From Clostridia bacterium (lineage in GTDB: Bacteria > Bacillota > Clostridia > Oscillospirales > CAG-272), in the NCBI GenBank assembly GCA_017452665.1, contig JAFTLZ010000033.1, forward strand, positions 1 through 33,547: a stretch of DNA of 33,547 nucleotides. Reading direction: 5' to 3'. The stretch's first letter is position 1; every line of letters begins with the position of its first letter. A program made the translations under genes and the position numbers. Shown here piece after piece: positions 14,771 through 23,223 of the stretch. Below the pieces are notes generated by a model. That model was not told where the DNA came from and searched no databases. It saw nothing but the letters and a program-made list of their open reading frames with translations.

Positions 14771-15505
14771 TTATGAGAGGGAATTGAGCAATGCGTTTTG
14801 AAAGATCGACCAAAATCCGTCTGCCACGGGGGACGCGATCCAAACCGTCAGCTTTTCCGCGATCCACGAAAACGGCGAAAAGCCGAGCCTGGATAGAATC
14901 ATCAAAGCGACTAAAACGCCGATCATAATCTGTCTTTCATACCGCATCAAGCCAAAATAAGCCTTCGGGGGAAGAAAGACAAATGCCACGCGCGAGCCGT
15001 CAAACGGCGGCACGGGAATGAGGTTGAACGCCATGAACAAAAAGTTGTAAAGCGCACCCAGCATAAACAGATTGATCATCACCTCCACGCACTGCAAAAA
15101 GAAGGCGTTGTCAATCGTATAGGAAAGGTAATTGTACCAAGCCACGCAAAAGCCGTAAAGCACCGCACTGATCGCTCCCAGCAAAAGGTTTGCGGCAGGG
15201 CCCGCGGCGGCAGAAAGTGCCATGCCTCGCTTTGGGTTGCGGAAGTTGCGCGTATTGATCGGAACCGGCTTTGCCCAGCCGTATCCGAAGATCAGCATCG
15301 ACAAAAATCCGATGGGATCCAGATGCTTTAAAGGGTTGAGAGTCAAACGTCCAAGGTTGTAAGCGGTATTGTCTCCACACTTCCAAGCCACAAAGCCGTG
15401 TGCGGTTTCATGAACAGTCAAAGCAAAAATAATGACCGGCAGGGAGAGCAACAGCTCCACAATGATATCGCGGATATCGCCTCCCGAAAGAATGGAAAAA
15501 AGCAT
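14771..15505 (-). CDS. Site-2 protease family (M50) membrane metalloprotease
   Basis: Protein of 244 aa, polytopic (about five or six hydrophobic segments). The zinc motif HETAH (about 32-36) lies in the first conserved helix; the second motif is PPFDGSR (about 168-174), supplying the Asp ligand. GRLTLNPLKHLDPIGFL and the GPAANLLLG turn are typical of the YwhC/Rv-type S2P subfamily. These proteases cut within membranes, but this subfamily's substrates are mostly unknown. The ribosome binding site is weak (AGTGAG about 13 nt upstream). Position before scpA is a common arrangement in Firmicutes. Confidence 0.93.
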   Translation of the reverse strand: MLFSILSGGDIRDIIVELLLSLPVIIFALTVHETAHGFVAWKCGDNTAYNLGRLTLNPLKHLDPIGFLSMLIFGYGWAKPVPINTRNFRNPKRGMALSAAAGPAANLLLGAISAVLYGFCVAWYNYLSYTIDNAFFLQCVEVMINLFMLGALYNFLFMAFNLIPVPPFDGSRVAFVFLPPKAYFGLMRYERQIMIGVLVALMILSRLGFSPFSWIAEKLTVWIASPVADGFWSIFQNALLNSLS

Positions 15506-15539
15506 TTAGACGTAGTTTCTCACTTTCTGATTCTGAAAA

Positions 15540-16148
15540 TTAAGGTTTGAGCTGTGTAAACAGCGCGATCTGATTCCAAAGTTCGTTTCGCCCTTCGTTT
15601 TTGAGCGCCGAGTAAAATACGATCGGCGTATCCACGGGAATATCCGGGTGGCTTTTCAACAGCTCTTCCGACTTTTTCCGCTCGGTTGCATTGAGCTTGT
15701 CGGCTTTGGTAGCCACCACAAGGAACGGAATTTCGCTCTGCCGCAAAAAGGAGAGCATCATCTCGTCATCCGCGGTGGGGCCGATACGGCTGTCCACCAA
15801 CTGAATCACAAGCTTCAAAAGATCCAGATTGGGATTTTGCGTAAAGTAACCGTCGGTCAGCGCCGACCATTGCGCCTTGTCGGCAGGAGCACGCTTTGCA
15901 AAGCCGTAGCCCGGCAGATCCACCAAAAACATCTTTTTGTCCACGTCGTAAAAATTGATGGTAATGGTTTTTCCGGGGGAAGAGCTGACGCGTGCCAAGG
16001 ATTTGCGTCCCAGCAGGGAATTGATCAGCGAGCTTTTTCCCACGTTGGATCGCCCCGAAAATGCAATCTGTACCATAGGATCTGTGGGGAATTGCTTCGG
16101 CTGTCCGGCGCTGATCCGCAAATTGACTTGATTCAAATTAAGCGCCAT
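15540..16148 (-). CDS. engB: Ribosome biogenesis GTP-binding protein YsxC/EngB
   Basis: GTPase for late 50S subunit assembly; 202 aa. G1 GRSNVGKSS (about 32-40), G2 region with SSSPGKTITINFY, G3 DLPGYGFAK (about 77-85), G4 TKADK (about 147-151) and the G5 SALK are all intact. The ribosome binding site GAAAGGAG precedes the ATG. It follows lon by 39 bp, the lon-ysxC order known from Bacillus. Confidence 0.97.
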   Translation of the reverse strand: MALNLNQVNLRISAGQPKQFPTDPMVQIAFSGRSNVGKSSLINSLLGRKSLARVSSSPGKTITINFYDVDKKMFLVDLPGYGFAKRAPADKAQWSALTDGYFTQNPNLDLLKLVIQLVDSRIGPTADDEMMLSFLRQSEIPFLVVATKADKLNATERKKSEELLKSHPDIPVDTPIVFYSALKNEGRNELWNQIALFTQLKP

Positions 16149-16187
16149 GGGATCGGCTCCTTTCTAATAAACAAAATTCGGTAAAAT

Positions 16188-18620
16188 TCAAAAATGAATC
16201 TGCTTCGGCTGCCCGGCTGGCGTGGGAATGAATTTGGAAGCGGCAACGGCATCGTCCGATTTCTCAAGCGTGTGCTCCGACTTTGCAGGCAGGAGTGCGT
16301 GCTTGAGGACCTCAGCTGCTTTGCGGCAGGGGATAAAGGTCAAATTGTCCTTTGCCAACGGATCAAGCTCTTCCATATCCCGCATATTTTCCGCGGGGAT
16401 CAGTACGGTTTTTGCGCCCGCACTGTATGCCGCCATCGTCTTTTCGCGCAGGCCGCCAATGGCAAGCACGTTTCCGCGCAGGCTGATCTCGCCCGTCATG
16501 GCAACGTCACGCCGTACGCGGCGCCCGGTCAGCGCACTGACCAATGCAGTCACCATTGTCACGCCGGCGGAGGGACCATCCTTCGGGGTCGCACCTTCGG
16601 GAAAATGAATATGAATATCTTTGGTTTTGTAAAAATCGGTAGGAATTCCGTATTCGGCGGCAATAGAGCGCACGTAACTCACCGCAATCTGCGCGGATTC
16701 CTTCATCACGTCGCCAAGCGAGCCGGTCGTTTCAATCTTTCCGGTTCCTTCCAAAATGGCAACCTCAACCTTTAGCAGTGTGCCGCCAAGCTCGGTATAG
16801 GCAAGCCCGTTGACGCATCCAATCTCGTCCTCCTCGTCAATCTGTTCGGGCAAGATTTTGCGCGCTCCCAAATATTCGGAGAGCGAATCCTTGTCAACCG
16901 TGATCTGCTTTTTCTGCTCGGCAAGCAGCTTTTTGCCCGCCTTACGGCACAGAGAAGCGATCGAGCGTTCCAAGCCTCTCACACCCGCCTCGTGTGTGTA
17001 GTAATCAATCAGTTCTTCCAACGCGGAATCGGTAATCCGTAGCATCCGCCGGGTCATTCCGTGGCGCTTTAACTGCTTGGGGATCAGATGATCCTTCGCA
17101 ATTTCCTTCTTTTCACGCTTGGTGTAGCTGGAAAGCTCAATGATCTCCATGCGGTCAAGCAACGGGCGCGGAATGTTTTCCAGCGAGTTCGCGGTTGCAA
17201 TAAACATACAGTCCGAAAGATCAAAGGGAAGCTCCACAAAGTGATCGCGGAAGGTTTTGTTCTGCTCTCCGTCCAGCACCTCCAACAGTGCCGAGGTCGG
17301 ATCACCGTGAGAATCCCGCGAGAGCTTATCAATTTCATCCAAAAGGATCAAAGGATTCCGTACGCCAACCTGCGTCAGCGCCGCAATCAGGCGTCCGGGC
17401 ATTGCGCCGATATAGGTTTTTCTGTGTCCGCGAATGTCCGCCTCGTCCCGTACGCCGCCCAGCGAGATGCGTACATATTTGCGGTTCATCGCTCTGGCGA
17501 TTGAGGATGCGATCGAGGTCTTTCCCACGCCGGGAGGGCCGACCAGACACAAAATCTGATTGTTCAATTCGGGGTTGAGCTGCTTTGCGGCAATGTATTC
17601 CACAATGCGCTCCTTTACCTTTTCCAAACCGTTGTGGTCGGCATCCAGTACCTTTTGCACTGCGGTAAAGCTGATGCGATCCTTCGTTACCGCCGTCCAC
17701 GGGATGTCAAGGCAAGTGTCCAGATAATTGGCAAGCACGGTGGATTCGGCAGAACCGAACGGCGTCTTTGCCAAACGGTCGTTTTCTTTTTTCAGCTTTG
17801 CTTCCACTTCTGCGGGGAGGTTCGCTTTCTTGATTCGTTCCGCAAATTCGGCAACGTCGTCGCCCTCGCCAAGCTCCTCCTGAATCACCTTGATCTGTTC
17901 GCGCAGGTAGTATTCCCGCTGGTTGCGGTTCATGCGTGCGTTGACTCGGTTTCGGATCACCGATTCCGCCTCCAGCACGGTTGCCTCGGATTCCAAAATC
18001 TCCAAAAGAATTTCCGCACGCCGCAACGGGTCAAAGCATTCCAGCACTGCCTGCTTGTCAATCGGACGTACCACAATGTGGGCGGCAATAAAATCCGCCA
18101 GTGCACCGGGATCGTTCATACGGCGCAGGGTATTCATCAAATCTTCGGTATTGGTCGGCAAAAACTGCATATTGTGTTCCACCGTACTCAGCATTTCGTG
18201 AACCGCAGCTTCTCCGCGTACGCCGCCGAGGTCGGGGAGGGAAATATGCTTGCAAACCAGCTCGGCTTCAATATAATCGCCGCTTTTGCGATACCGCACG
18301 GCGGTCGCACGAACCAACCCCTCGGCAATGATGCGCGTCTGCCCCTCCGGCGTGCGGATCATCTGCTTGATCCGCGCCACAGTGCCCACGCGGTAAAAGG
18401 GGAATTCGTCGTTTTGCACCGATTCGTCATTTTCATCGGCGTCTTCGGTATAGGCAGTCAAAAACAAAAACGCAGTGCTCGAGCCGGCAACCTTCGCGGC
18501 AGTGGCAAAGGCTTCGTCGCTTGCTTCAAAATTTACGGTAATCTGCGGGAACGCCACCGTACCGCGCAATGCAACAACGGGAAGCGTAACCTGTTCGGCT
18601 TTTTCGATATAAGAGGGCAT
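16188..18620 (-). CDS. lon: ATP-dependent protease La (Lon)
   Basis: Cytoplasmic AAA+ serine protease degrading misfolded and regulatory proteins; 810 aa. It has an N-terminal LON substrate-binding domain (LPVVALRGTVAFPQ), central helices, a Walker A GPPGVGKT (near residue 360) with Walker B ILLDEIDK, and the S16 protease domain. There PKDGPSAGVT holds the catalytic Ser (near 680), and the downstream GLREKTMAAYSAGAK holds the catalytic Lys. The start at 18620 is preferred over 18662 because AAAGGA lies 7 nt before it and the family starts with this segment. It heads the long minus-strand cluster. Confidence 0.98.
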   Translation of the reverse strand: MPSYIEKAEQVTLPVVALRGTVAFPQITVNFEASDEAFATAAKVAGSSTAFLFLTAYTEDADENDESVQNDEFPFYRVGTVARIKQMIRTPEGQTRIIAEGLVRATAVRYRKSGDYIEAELVCKHISLPDLGGVRGEAAVHEMLSTVEHNMQFLPTNTEDLMNTLRRMNDPGALADFIAAHIVVRPIDKQAVLECFDPLRRAEILLEILESEATVLEAESVIRNRVNARMNRNQREYYLREQIKVIQEELGEGDDVAEFAERIKKANLPAEVEAKLKKENDRLAKTPFGSAESTVLANYLDTCLDIPWTAVTKDRISFTAVQKVLDADHNGLEKVKERIVEYIAAKQLNPELNNQILCLVGPPGVGKTSIASSIARAMNRKYVRISLGGVRDEADIRGHRKTYIGAMPGRLIAALTQVGVRNPLILLDEIDKLSRDSHGDPTSALLEVLDGEQNKTFRDHFVELPFDLSDCMFIATANSLENIPRPLLDRMEIIELSSYTKREKKEIAKDHLIPKQLKRHGMTRRMLRITDSALEELIDYYTHEAGVRGLERSIASLCRKAGKKLLAEQKKQITVDKDSLSEYLGARKILPEQIDEEDEIGCVNGLAYTELGGTLLKVEVAILEGTGKIETTGSLGDVMKESAQIAVSYVRSIAAEYGIPTDFYKTKDIHIHFPEGATPKDGPSAGVTMVTALVSALTGRRVRRDVAMTGEISLRGNVLAIGGLREKTMAAYSAGAKTVLIPAENMRDMEELDPLAKDNLTFIPCRKAAEVLKHALLPAKSEHTLEKSDDAVAASKFIPTPAGQPKQIHF

Positions 18621-18674
18621 TCCAAGATCCTTTCCAAACGGGGAGAACATTTCTACAAACAATAATTATTATAT

Positions 18675-18703
18675 ATTATAACACACTTTTTCTCCGATTT
18701 CCA
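18675..18703 (-). promoter_or_regulatory. Candidate lon promoter
   Basis: Minus strand: -35 TGGAAA (18703-18698), 17-bp spacer, -10 TATAAT (18680-18675) with a TG one base before it. The -35 is imperfect. I saw no CIRCE element or CtsR-type heptad repeat that would mark heat-shock control. Confidence 0.55.
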
Positions 18704-18922
18704 TAGTTTTTTGAAAAAAAGTCGCCCGATTCAAAATCTTTTTCGCAATACTTTCACTATAATATGGAATTTTCTTCCTAATATTCAACATAATGGAATA
18801 ATCCGCAACTTTTTTGCAAATTTTTTCAAGAACCTTTACTTGCAAAAAAGTTTGTGATATACTATAAACAGAGCCGGTGCTCTGTTTGCATAAGCTTCAT
18901 CAAGAAATAACGGAAGGAGGGC
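18704..18922. other. Intergenic region with a plus-strand promoter and a start-site palindrome
   Basis: A/T-rich region between lon and the next plus-strand unit. The plus-strand promoter is TTGCAA (18840-18845), 17-bp spacer, TATAAA (18863-18868); an alternative -10 is TATACT at 18858-18863 with a TG before it. The palindrome AACAGAGC-CGGT-GCTCTGTT (18867-18886) sits over the expected transcription start. It has no T-run, so it is more likely an operator or 5' hairpin than a terminator. Nothing else recognised. Confidence 0.5.
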
Positions 18923-18982
18923 ATGAAAATCGTGACCGAGAAGGATTTGAAAACGCACGGGAAGGTGTCATTTTCACCGTGA
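18923..18982 (+). other. Short ORF with a strong ribosome binding site, probable broken gene start
   Basis: GGAAGGAGGGC directly precedes an ATG, and the promoter above is well placed, yet the frame stops after 19 codons (TGA at 18980-18982). This is either a leader peptide or the true 5' end of the following membrane-protein gene, separated from it by frame disruption. Confidence 0.35.
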
Positions 18983-19014
18983 CGTAAAACGATACGGCTT
19001 ATCAGATTTCCGTA

Positions 19015-19518
19015 TTGATAAACAAGTGTCAACGAACTTATGAGATTCTCATCAATCAAATTTCTGTTCGAAGCGGGACGCTTCATTTTCTCTGGAATTG
19101 TATGGTAGAGCCTCTGGAATTTCAGAATCACCGCTTTGTCGTGGTTGTGCAAAATAACGGAGTGTTAAAGCAACGTTTTCAAATTTACTGCTTTGCAGAT
19201 GATGTTTCGGTTTCCGACTGTGAAACGACCTTAGAAGCGTTTCGTTACAGGCTTTTCAAATCCCCTCTGTTAACTTCCTTCAAATCGGCTTTTCGGGAAT
19301 CGTCTGATGTTTTGATCGCTTTATGCGTCTGTTGGATTTTGAATATATTTTTTAAATGGCTCAAAAGTGAGTCTTTCCCGGAAGATTTTTGGAAAGGATT
19401 GGGGATCTTTCTTTTTCTTGCATTTACATATTTTGGAGTTTTCTTTGTGTGGGATTTTGCAAGCTACATCAACCATCGTAAAAAAATTCTGGAGTTGCTC
19501 GGATCATCAGAACAGTAA
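19015..19518 (+). CDS. Small two-helix membrane protein, start uncertain, possibly degraded
   Basis: A 167-codon frame opened here from a TTG without ribosome binding site. The protein has a soluble N-terminal part (about 1-100), then two membrane segments (about 100-116 and 130-150) and ends KILELLGSSEQ. I do not recognise the family. Upstream in the same frame, codons reading as protein continue back through a TAA at 18985-18987 (before it: REGVIFTVT; after it: NDTAYQISV). The only good ribosome binding site belongs to the short ORF at 18923 in another frame. So the gene may be a recent pseudogene carrying a stop or frameshift near its 5' end. It precedes uvrB, which has its own promoter. 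Confidence 0.4.
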   Translation: MINKCQRTYEILINQISVRSGTLHFLWNCMVEPLEFQNHRFVVVVQNNGVLKQRFQIYCFADDVSVSDCETTLEAFRYRLFKSPLLTSFKSAFRESSDVLIALCVCWILNIFFKWLKSESFPEDFWKGLGIFLFLAFTYFGVFFVWDFASYINHRKKILELLGSSEQ

Positions 19519-19562
19519 AATCTGGTTTCTTCCAAAAACAGAAAATATTTTTTCAAAACTAC

Positions 19563-19591
19563 TTTACAAAACCGTCTGTCCGTGATATAAT
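19563..19591 (+). promoter_or_regulatory. sigma-A promoter of uvrB
   Basis: TTTACA (19563-19568), 17-bp spacer, TATAAT (19586-19591), about 30 bp before the uvrB ATG. I saw no LexA-type CGAAC...GTTCG box near it. Confidence 0.85.
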
Positions 19592-19620
19592 ATTTCCGAA
19601 TCGAGAAAAACGGAGGCTTT

Positions 19621-21630
19621 ATGAAATCCAATCCTTTTGTACTCAAAAGTGAATATACACCAACGGGCGATCAGCCGCAGGCGATCGAGCGCCTCACAGA
19701 AGGACTTTTGCGCGGGGAGCGGATGCAAACTCTGCTGGGCGTCACGGGCTCCGGCAAAACCTTCACCATGGCAAACGTCATTCAGCGGGTGAACCGTCCG
19801 ACTCTGATTTTAGAGCCAAACAAAACGCTGGCGGCGCAGGTGTGCTCCGAGATGCGGGAGTTTTTCCCCGATGCCGCAGTGGAGTATTTTGTCTCCTATT
19901 ACGATTATTATCAGCCCGAGGCGTATATTCCCGGCAAGGATATGTATATCGAAAAGGATGCATTGGTCAACGATGAGATCGACCGTTTGCGGCATAGTGC
20001 TACAAGCGCTTTGTTCGAGCGGCGCGACGTCATTATCGTGGCGTCGGTCTCCTGCATTTACTCTCTCGGTGACCCGAGCGAATACCGCGGCCTGGTGCTT
20101 GCCATCCGTCCGGGGATGCAGATCAGCCGTGATATCTTCATCCGAAAGCTGATCGCAAACAGCTACAACCGCAACGATATGTCCCTGATGCGCGATTGCT
20201 TTCGCGTCAACGGCGACACTGTGGATATCATTCCCGCAAACATGAACGACAGTGCCCTGCGTGTGGAGTTTTTCGGAGACGAGATCGATCGCGTTGCCGA
20301 GATCAACATCGTCACGGGAGAGCTGAAGCGGCTTTTGTCCTATGCCGCCATTTATCCCGCCACGCACTATGCGGTATCCGACGAAAAGCGTGAGGCGGCG
20401 CTTGCCGAAATTGAGCGAGAAATGAACGAACGTGCTGCGTTTTTTGAGTCCGAAAGCAAGCTGATCGAGGCACAGCGCATCCGCGAACGCGTCAAATACG
20501 ATCTCGAAATGCTGCGAGAGATCGGCTTTTGTTCTGGCGTCGAAAACTATTCGCGCGTGCTCTCCGGAAGAGAGAAGGGGGCAACTCCGTTTACGCTCCT
20601 GGACTATTTCCCGGAGGATTATATCATGTTCATCGACGAGTCGCACGTTACGGTCCCGCAGGTGCGCGGAATGAGCGGCGGCGATACGGCAAGAAAGAAA
20701 AATCTTGTGGATTACGGCTTCCGCCTGCCCTCCGCATACGATAACCGACCGCTGTATTTTCCCGAATTTGAGGACAGCATCCATCAAGCCGTGTTTGTCA
20801 GTGCAACGCCGGGAGATTACGAAAACGAGCACTCCGAATCAGTCGTCGAGCAGATCATTCGCCCCACGGGACTTCTGGATCCCGAGGTAGAGGTGCGCCC
20901 GATTGAGGGGCAGGTGGATGACCTGATGGGCGAGATCCGCATACGTGCCGCCAAAAACGAGCGCGTGCTGGTTACAACGCTGACCAAAAAAATGGCGGAG
21001 GATCTTACCGATTATTTTGAAAACAATGGCATCAAGGTTCGGTATATTCACTTCAACGTGGATACGATGGAACGCATGGAGATCATCCGCGACCTGCGCT
21101 TGGGCGTGTTCGACGTACTGGTCGGCATCAACCTTTTGCGCGAAGGACTGGATATTCCGGAGGTTTCGCTGGTGGCAATTCTGGATGCTGACAAGGAGGG
21201 ATTTTTGCGTGCCGAACGCTCTCTGATCCAAACGATCGGACGCGCGGCGCGAAATGCGGGTGGAAAGGTCATCATGTACGCCGATTCCATCACGAAATCC
21301 ATGCAGGGCGCGATCCTTGAGACCAACCGCCGTCGTGCGATCCAGGATGCGTACAACCGAGAGCACGGGATCACGCCCAAAACCATCGTCAAGGGCGTGC
21401 GTGACATAATTGAAGTCGGCACCACCGACGACCGCGCAGGAAAGCGCAAGGATAAATCTGCTTTGACCGACCGCAAGCTTTCCAAGACCGAAAAGGAAAA
21501 GCTGATTGCCGAGATGACCGTCGAGATGAAATCGGCGGCGCAGCATCTGGAATTCGAGAAGGCGGCGTTCTTGCGCGATGAGATCAAAAAATTGCGTGAG
21601 GGAAAAATCGACGCTCCGCGAAAACGGTAA
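19621..21630 (+). CDS. uvrB: Excinuclease ABC subunit B
   Basis: Damage-verifying helicase-like subunit of UvrABC nucleotide excision repair; 669 aa, usual length. Walker A GVTGSGKT is at residues 40-47, followed by the damage-probing beta-hairpin region [12 protein letters not shown] (about 97-108), DESH (about 340) and the helicase motifs [22 protein letters not shown] and QTIGRAARN. The C-terminal UVR domain for UvrC binding is [28 protein letters not shown] (about 630-660). The ribosome binding site CGGAGG fits the ATG at 19621. Its usual partner uvrA follows, but with one unrelated gene in between. Confidence 0.98.
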   Translation: MKSNPFVLKSEYTPTGDQPQAIERLTEGLLRGERMQTLLGVTGSGKTFTMANVIQRVNRPTLILEPNKTLAAQVCSEMREFFPDAAVEYFVSYYDYYQPEAYIPGKDMYIEKDALVNDEIDRLRHSATSALFERRDVIIVASVSCIYSLGDPSEYRGLVLAIRPGMQISRDIFIRKLIANSYNRNDMSLMRDCFRVNGDTVDIIPANMNDSALRVEFFGDEIDRVAEINIVTGELKRLLSYAAIYPATHYAVSDEKREAALAEIEREMNERAAFFESESKLIEAQRIRERVKYDLEMLREIGFCSGVENYSRVLSGREKGATPFTLLDYFPEDYIMFIDESHVTVPQVRGMSGGDTARKKNLVDYGFRLPSAYDNRPLYFPEFEDSIHQAVFVSATPGDYENEHSESVVEQIIRPTGLLDPEVEVRPIEGQVDDLMGEIRIRAAKNERVLVTTLTKKMAEDLTDYFENNGIKVRYIHFNVDTMERMEIIRDLRLGVFDVLVGINLLREGLDIPEVSLVAILDADKEGFLRAERSLIQTIGRAARNAGGKVIMYADSITKSMQGAILETNRRRAIQDAYNREHGITPKTIVKGVRDIIEVGTTDDRAGKRKDKSALTDRKLSKTEKEKLIAEMTVEMKSAAQHLEFEKAAFLRDEIKKLREGKIDAPRKR

Positions 21631-21748
21631 AAAACGGTTTATTTTACGTCATTTTTGTATGATTTTTGCTCAAAAACGGTTCAAAAAAATGCTGAAAACG
21701 TGCCAAACCCTGTCACGCTGTGCCAAAAAAAGATCAAAAGGAGCTATT

Positions 21749-23188
21749 ATGAATCTGAATAAAGTCCTGTTTCGCCGCCGTTTTTCGGTGAATCTGTACC
21801 GAAATCTGCGCCTTCCCATGGGCGAGATGAACTTCCATAAAAACTGGGCAGACGACCGCCGCGGCGACCCTTATCCTTTATTAAACCGCCTTGGAAATCT
21901 TCAGGAATCTGTCGGTGGCGGTGTGTATCGGATCGCTTCTTTGGGCGAAAATGCCTTCGTAAAACGGCTTTTGGGGAGCTTTTTTCCGTGGAATACCTAT
22001 GAAATCAAGCTTTCCGAGCTGCAAAACGCATCCGTTGGATTTTTTCTGAACGGAGAGGGCGGAACGCTTTCCGTGCTCCTGAATGAGCATGGCGCTGCTG
22101 TGCGCTGTGCCGAGGCGGAACGCTTTTTTCAAGGAGACGTGAAGCAGGATTCTACCTTTGCGCTGACCTTTCGTACGGGCGGAATCAGCCTATATCTGGA
22201 CGGTGCACTTTTGGGTGATTTATCTTTGAAAATGATGCACGTATATCGAAAAGAGGAGATTTTTTCGCACGCGACGGTGGCGTTGGACGTGAGATTGCAA
22301 GCGGGTGGAGGCAGCACGATTGACTCGGTTACGTGGTATCTTTGCGGTGGCATCAGCCATGCGGATATCAAGCCCATTCGCTATGAGGACGGCACGCCAA
22401 TGATGGAAAACGGCAGAATCTTTTTGACGCTTACCTCGCGCTTGGAGGCAGAAATGTATCAATCGGTGATCTCGTGGAATCCCACGCTGTGCGATTTTCG
22501 TATGGAGGGGGCGATCTTTTACGATTGCGGAGACGGATACTGGTGCTCGGACGTTGCCTCGTCGATTCTGTTTGACCGCCCAAGCGGAAAATGGTTGATC
22601 TGGATGTGTGCCTTTTCGCACGGTCATGTGTTGGGGCGCGGAATGACCTTGAACGACCCGCGCTTTGGGATTCAAGTGATTGACGTGAAGCTGATGGAGC
22701 TTGCGAAAAACGATGAACGTACTGCGTTTTTGGGTTTTGCAGGGGACGAGGATCCGGATTTGCTGTATTTGGATGGCAAATGGCATCTGGCGGTTTGCAG
22801 ATCCGAGTCGGGAACCGGTTATCATTATTATCACTTTGTTTCCGATCAGCCGTTGGATGGATTTACTTACGCGGATCGCACTCCAACGGGCGAAAAAACG
22901 GGCGGGATGTTCGTCAAAACCGATGACGGTTATGCATTTGTCTGCGGTTCGGATTTTTCCTCGCGTGCCCGTTACGACGTTTATTCAATCGACGATTTTT
23001 CCGATTTTCAAAACCTGCAGTGCGACTACGACGATGGCGGCTTTCGCGGCTGGGGAACGGTGATGCTTTTGCCGTTCGGTAACCGAAAAAAGTACGTTTG
23101 GATCACCTTTGACCGCCACAATGCCAGCTCTTATAATTGGAGCTACGGAAACCTATACGTGTTCGATTCCGACTATATTCATAAATGA
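21749..23188 (+). CDS. Putative five-bladed-propeller glycosidase-like protein (GH43/GH32 type)
   Basis: Protein of 479 aa, no signal peptide, so probably cytoplasmic. The N-terminal ~210 residues look like a beta-sandwich (ISLYLDGALLGDL, a LamG/concanavalin-like pattern). From about 225 on, the repeated aromatic and acidic blade pattern suggests a GH43/GH32-like propeller: EGAIFYDCGDGYWCSD, DEDPDLLYLDGKWHLAVCRS (the EDPD...DGKW element typical of GH43) and GWGTVMLLPF. I cannot identify the catalytic acid residues with certainty. The start at 21749 is chosen for the AAAGGAG 7 nt before it; an in-frame start at 21578 would overlap uvrB. Sitting between uvrB and uvrA is unusual. Confidence 0.6.
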   Translation: MNLNKVLFRRRFSVNLYRNLRLPMGEMNFHKNWADDRRGDPYPLLNRLGNLQESVGGGVYRIASLGENAFVKRLLGSFFPWNTYEIKLSELQNASVGFFLNGEGGTLSVLLNEHGAAVRCAEAERFFQGDVKQDSTFALTFRTGGISLYLDGALLGDLSLKMMHVYRKEEIFSHATVALDVRLQAGGGSTIDSVTWYLCGGISHADIKPIRYEDGTPMMENGRIFLTLTSRLEAEMYQSVISWNPTLCDFRMEGAIFYDCGDGYWCSDVASSILFDRPSGKWLIWMCAFSHGHVLGRGMTLNDPRFGIQVIDVKLMELAKNDERTAFLGFAGDEDPDLLYLDGKWHLAVCRSESGTGYHYYHFVSDQPLDGFTYADRTPTGEKTGGMFVKTDDGYAFVCGSDFSSRARYDVYSIDDFSDFQNLQCDYDDGGFRGWGTVMLLPFGNRKKYVWITFDRHNASSYNWSYGNLYVFDSDYIHK

Positions 23189-23223
23189 AATAAAACAGAA
23201 ATTCAACAGAACAGGAGTTCTTC

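Noticed and set aside
18867..18886. Terminator AACAGAGC-CGGT-GCTCTGTT
   Set aside because: It overlaps a promoter's -10 and start site and has no T-run; an operator or 5' hairpin is more likely.
19563..19620. LexA/SOS box in front of uvrB
   Set aside because: No CGAAC-N4-GTTCG-like palindrome is visible; CGAATCGAG does not fit.
21621..21681. Triple AAAACGGT repeat after uvrB as a designed array
   Set aside because: Copies are short, unevenly spaced (10 and 42 bp), and one lies in the uvrB coding end; kept only as part of the low-scored operator idea.
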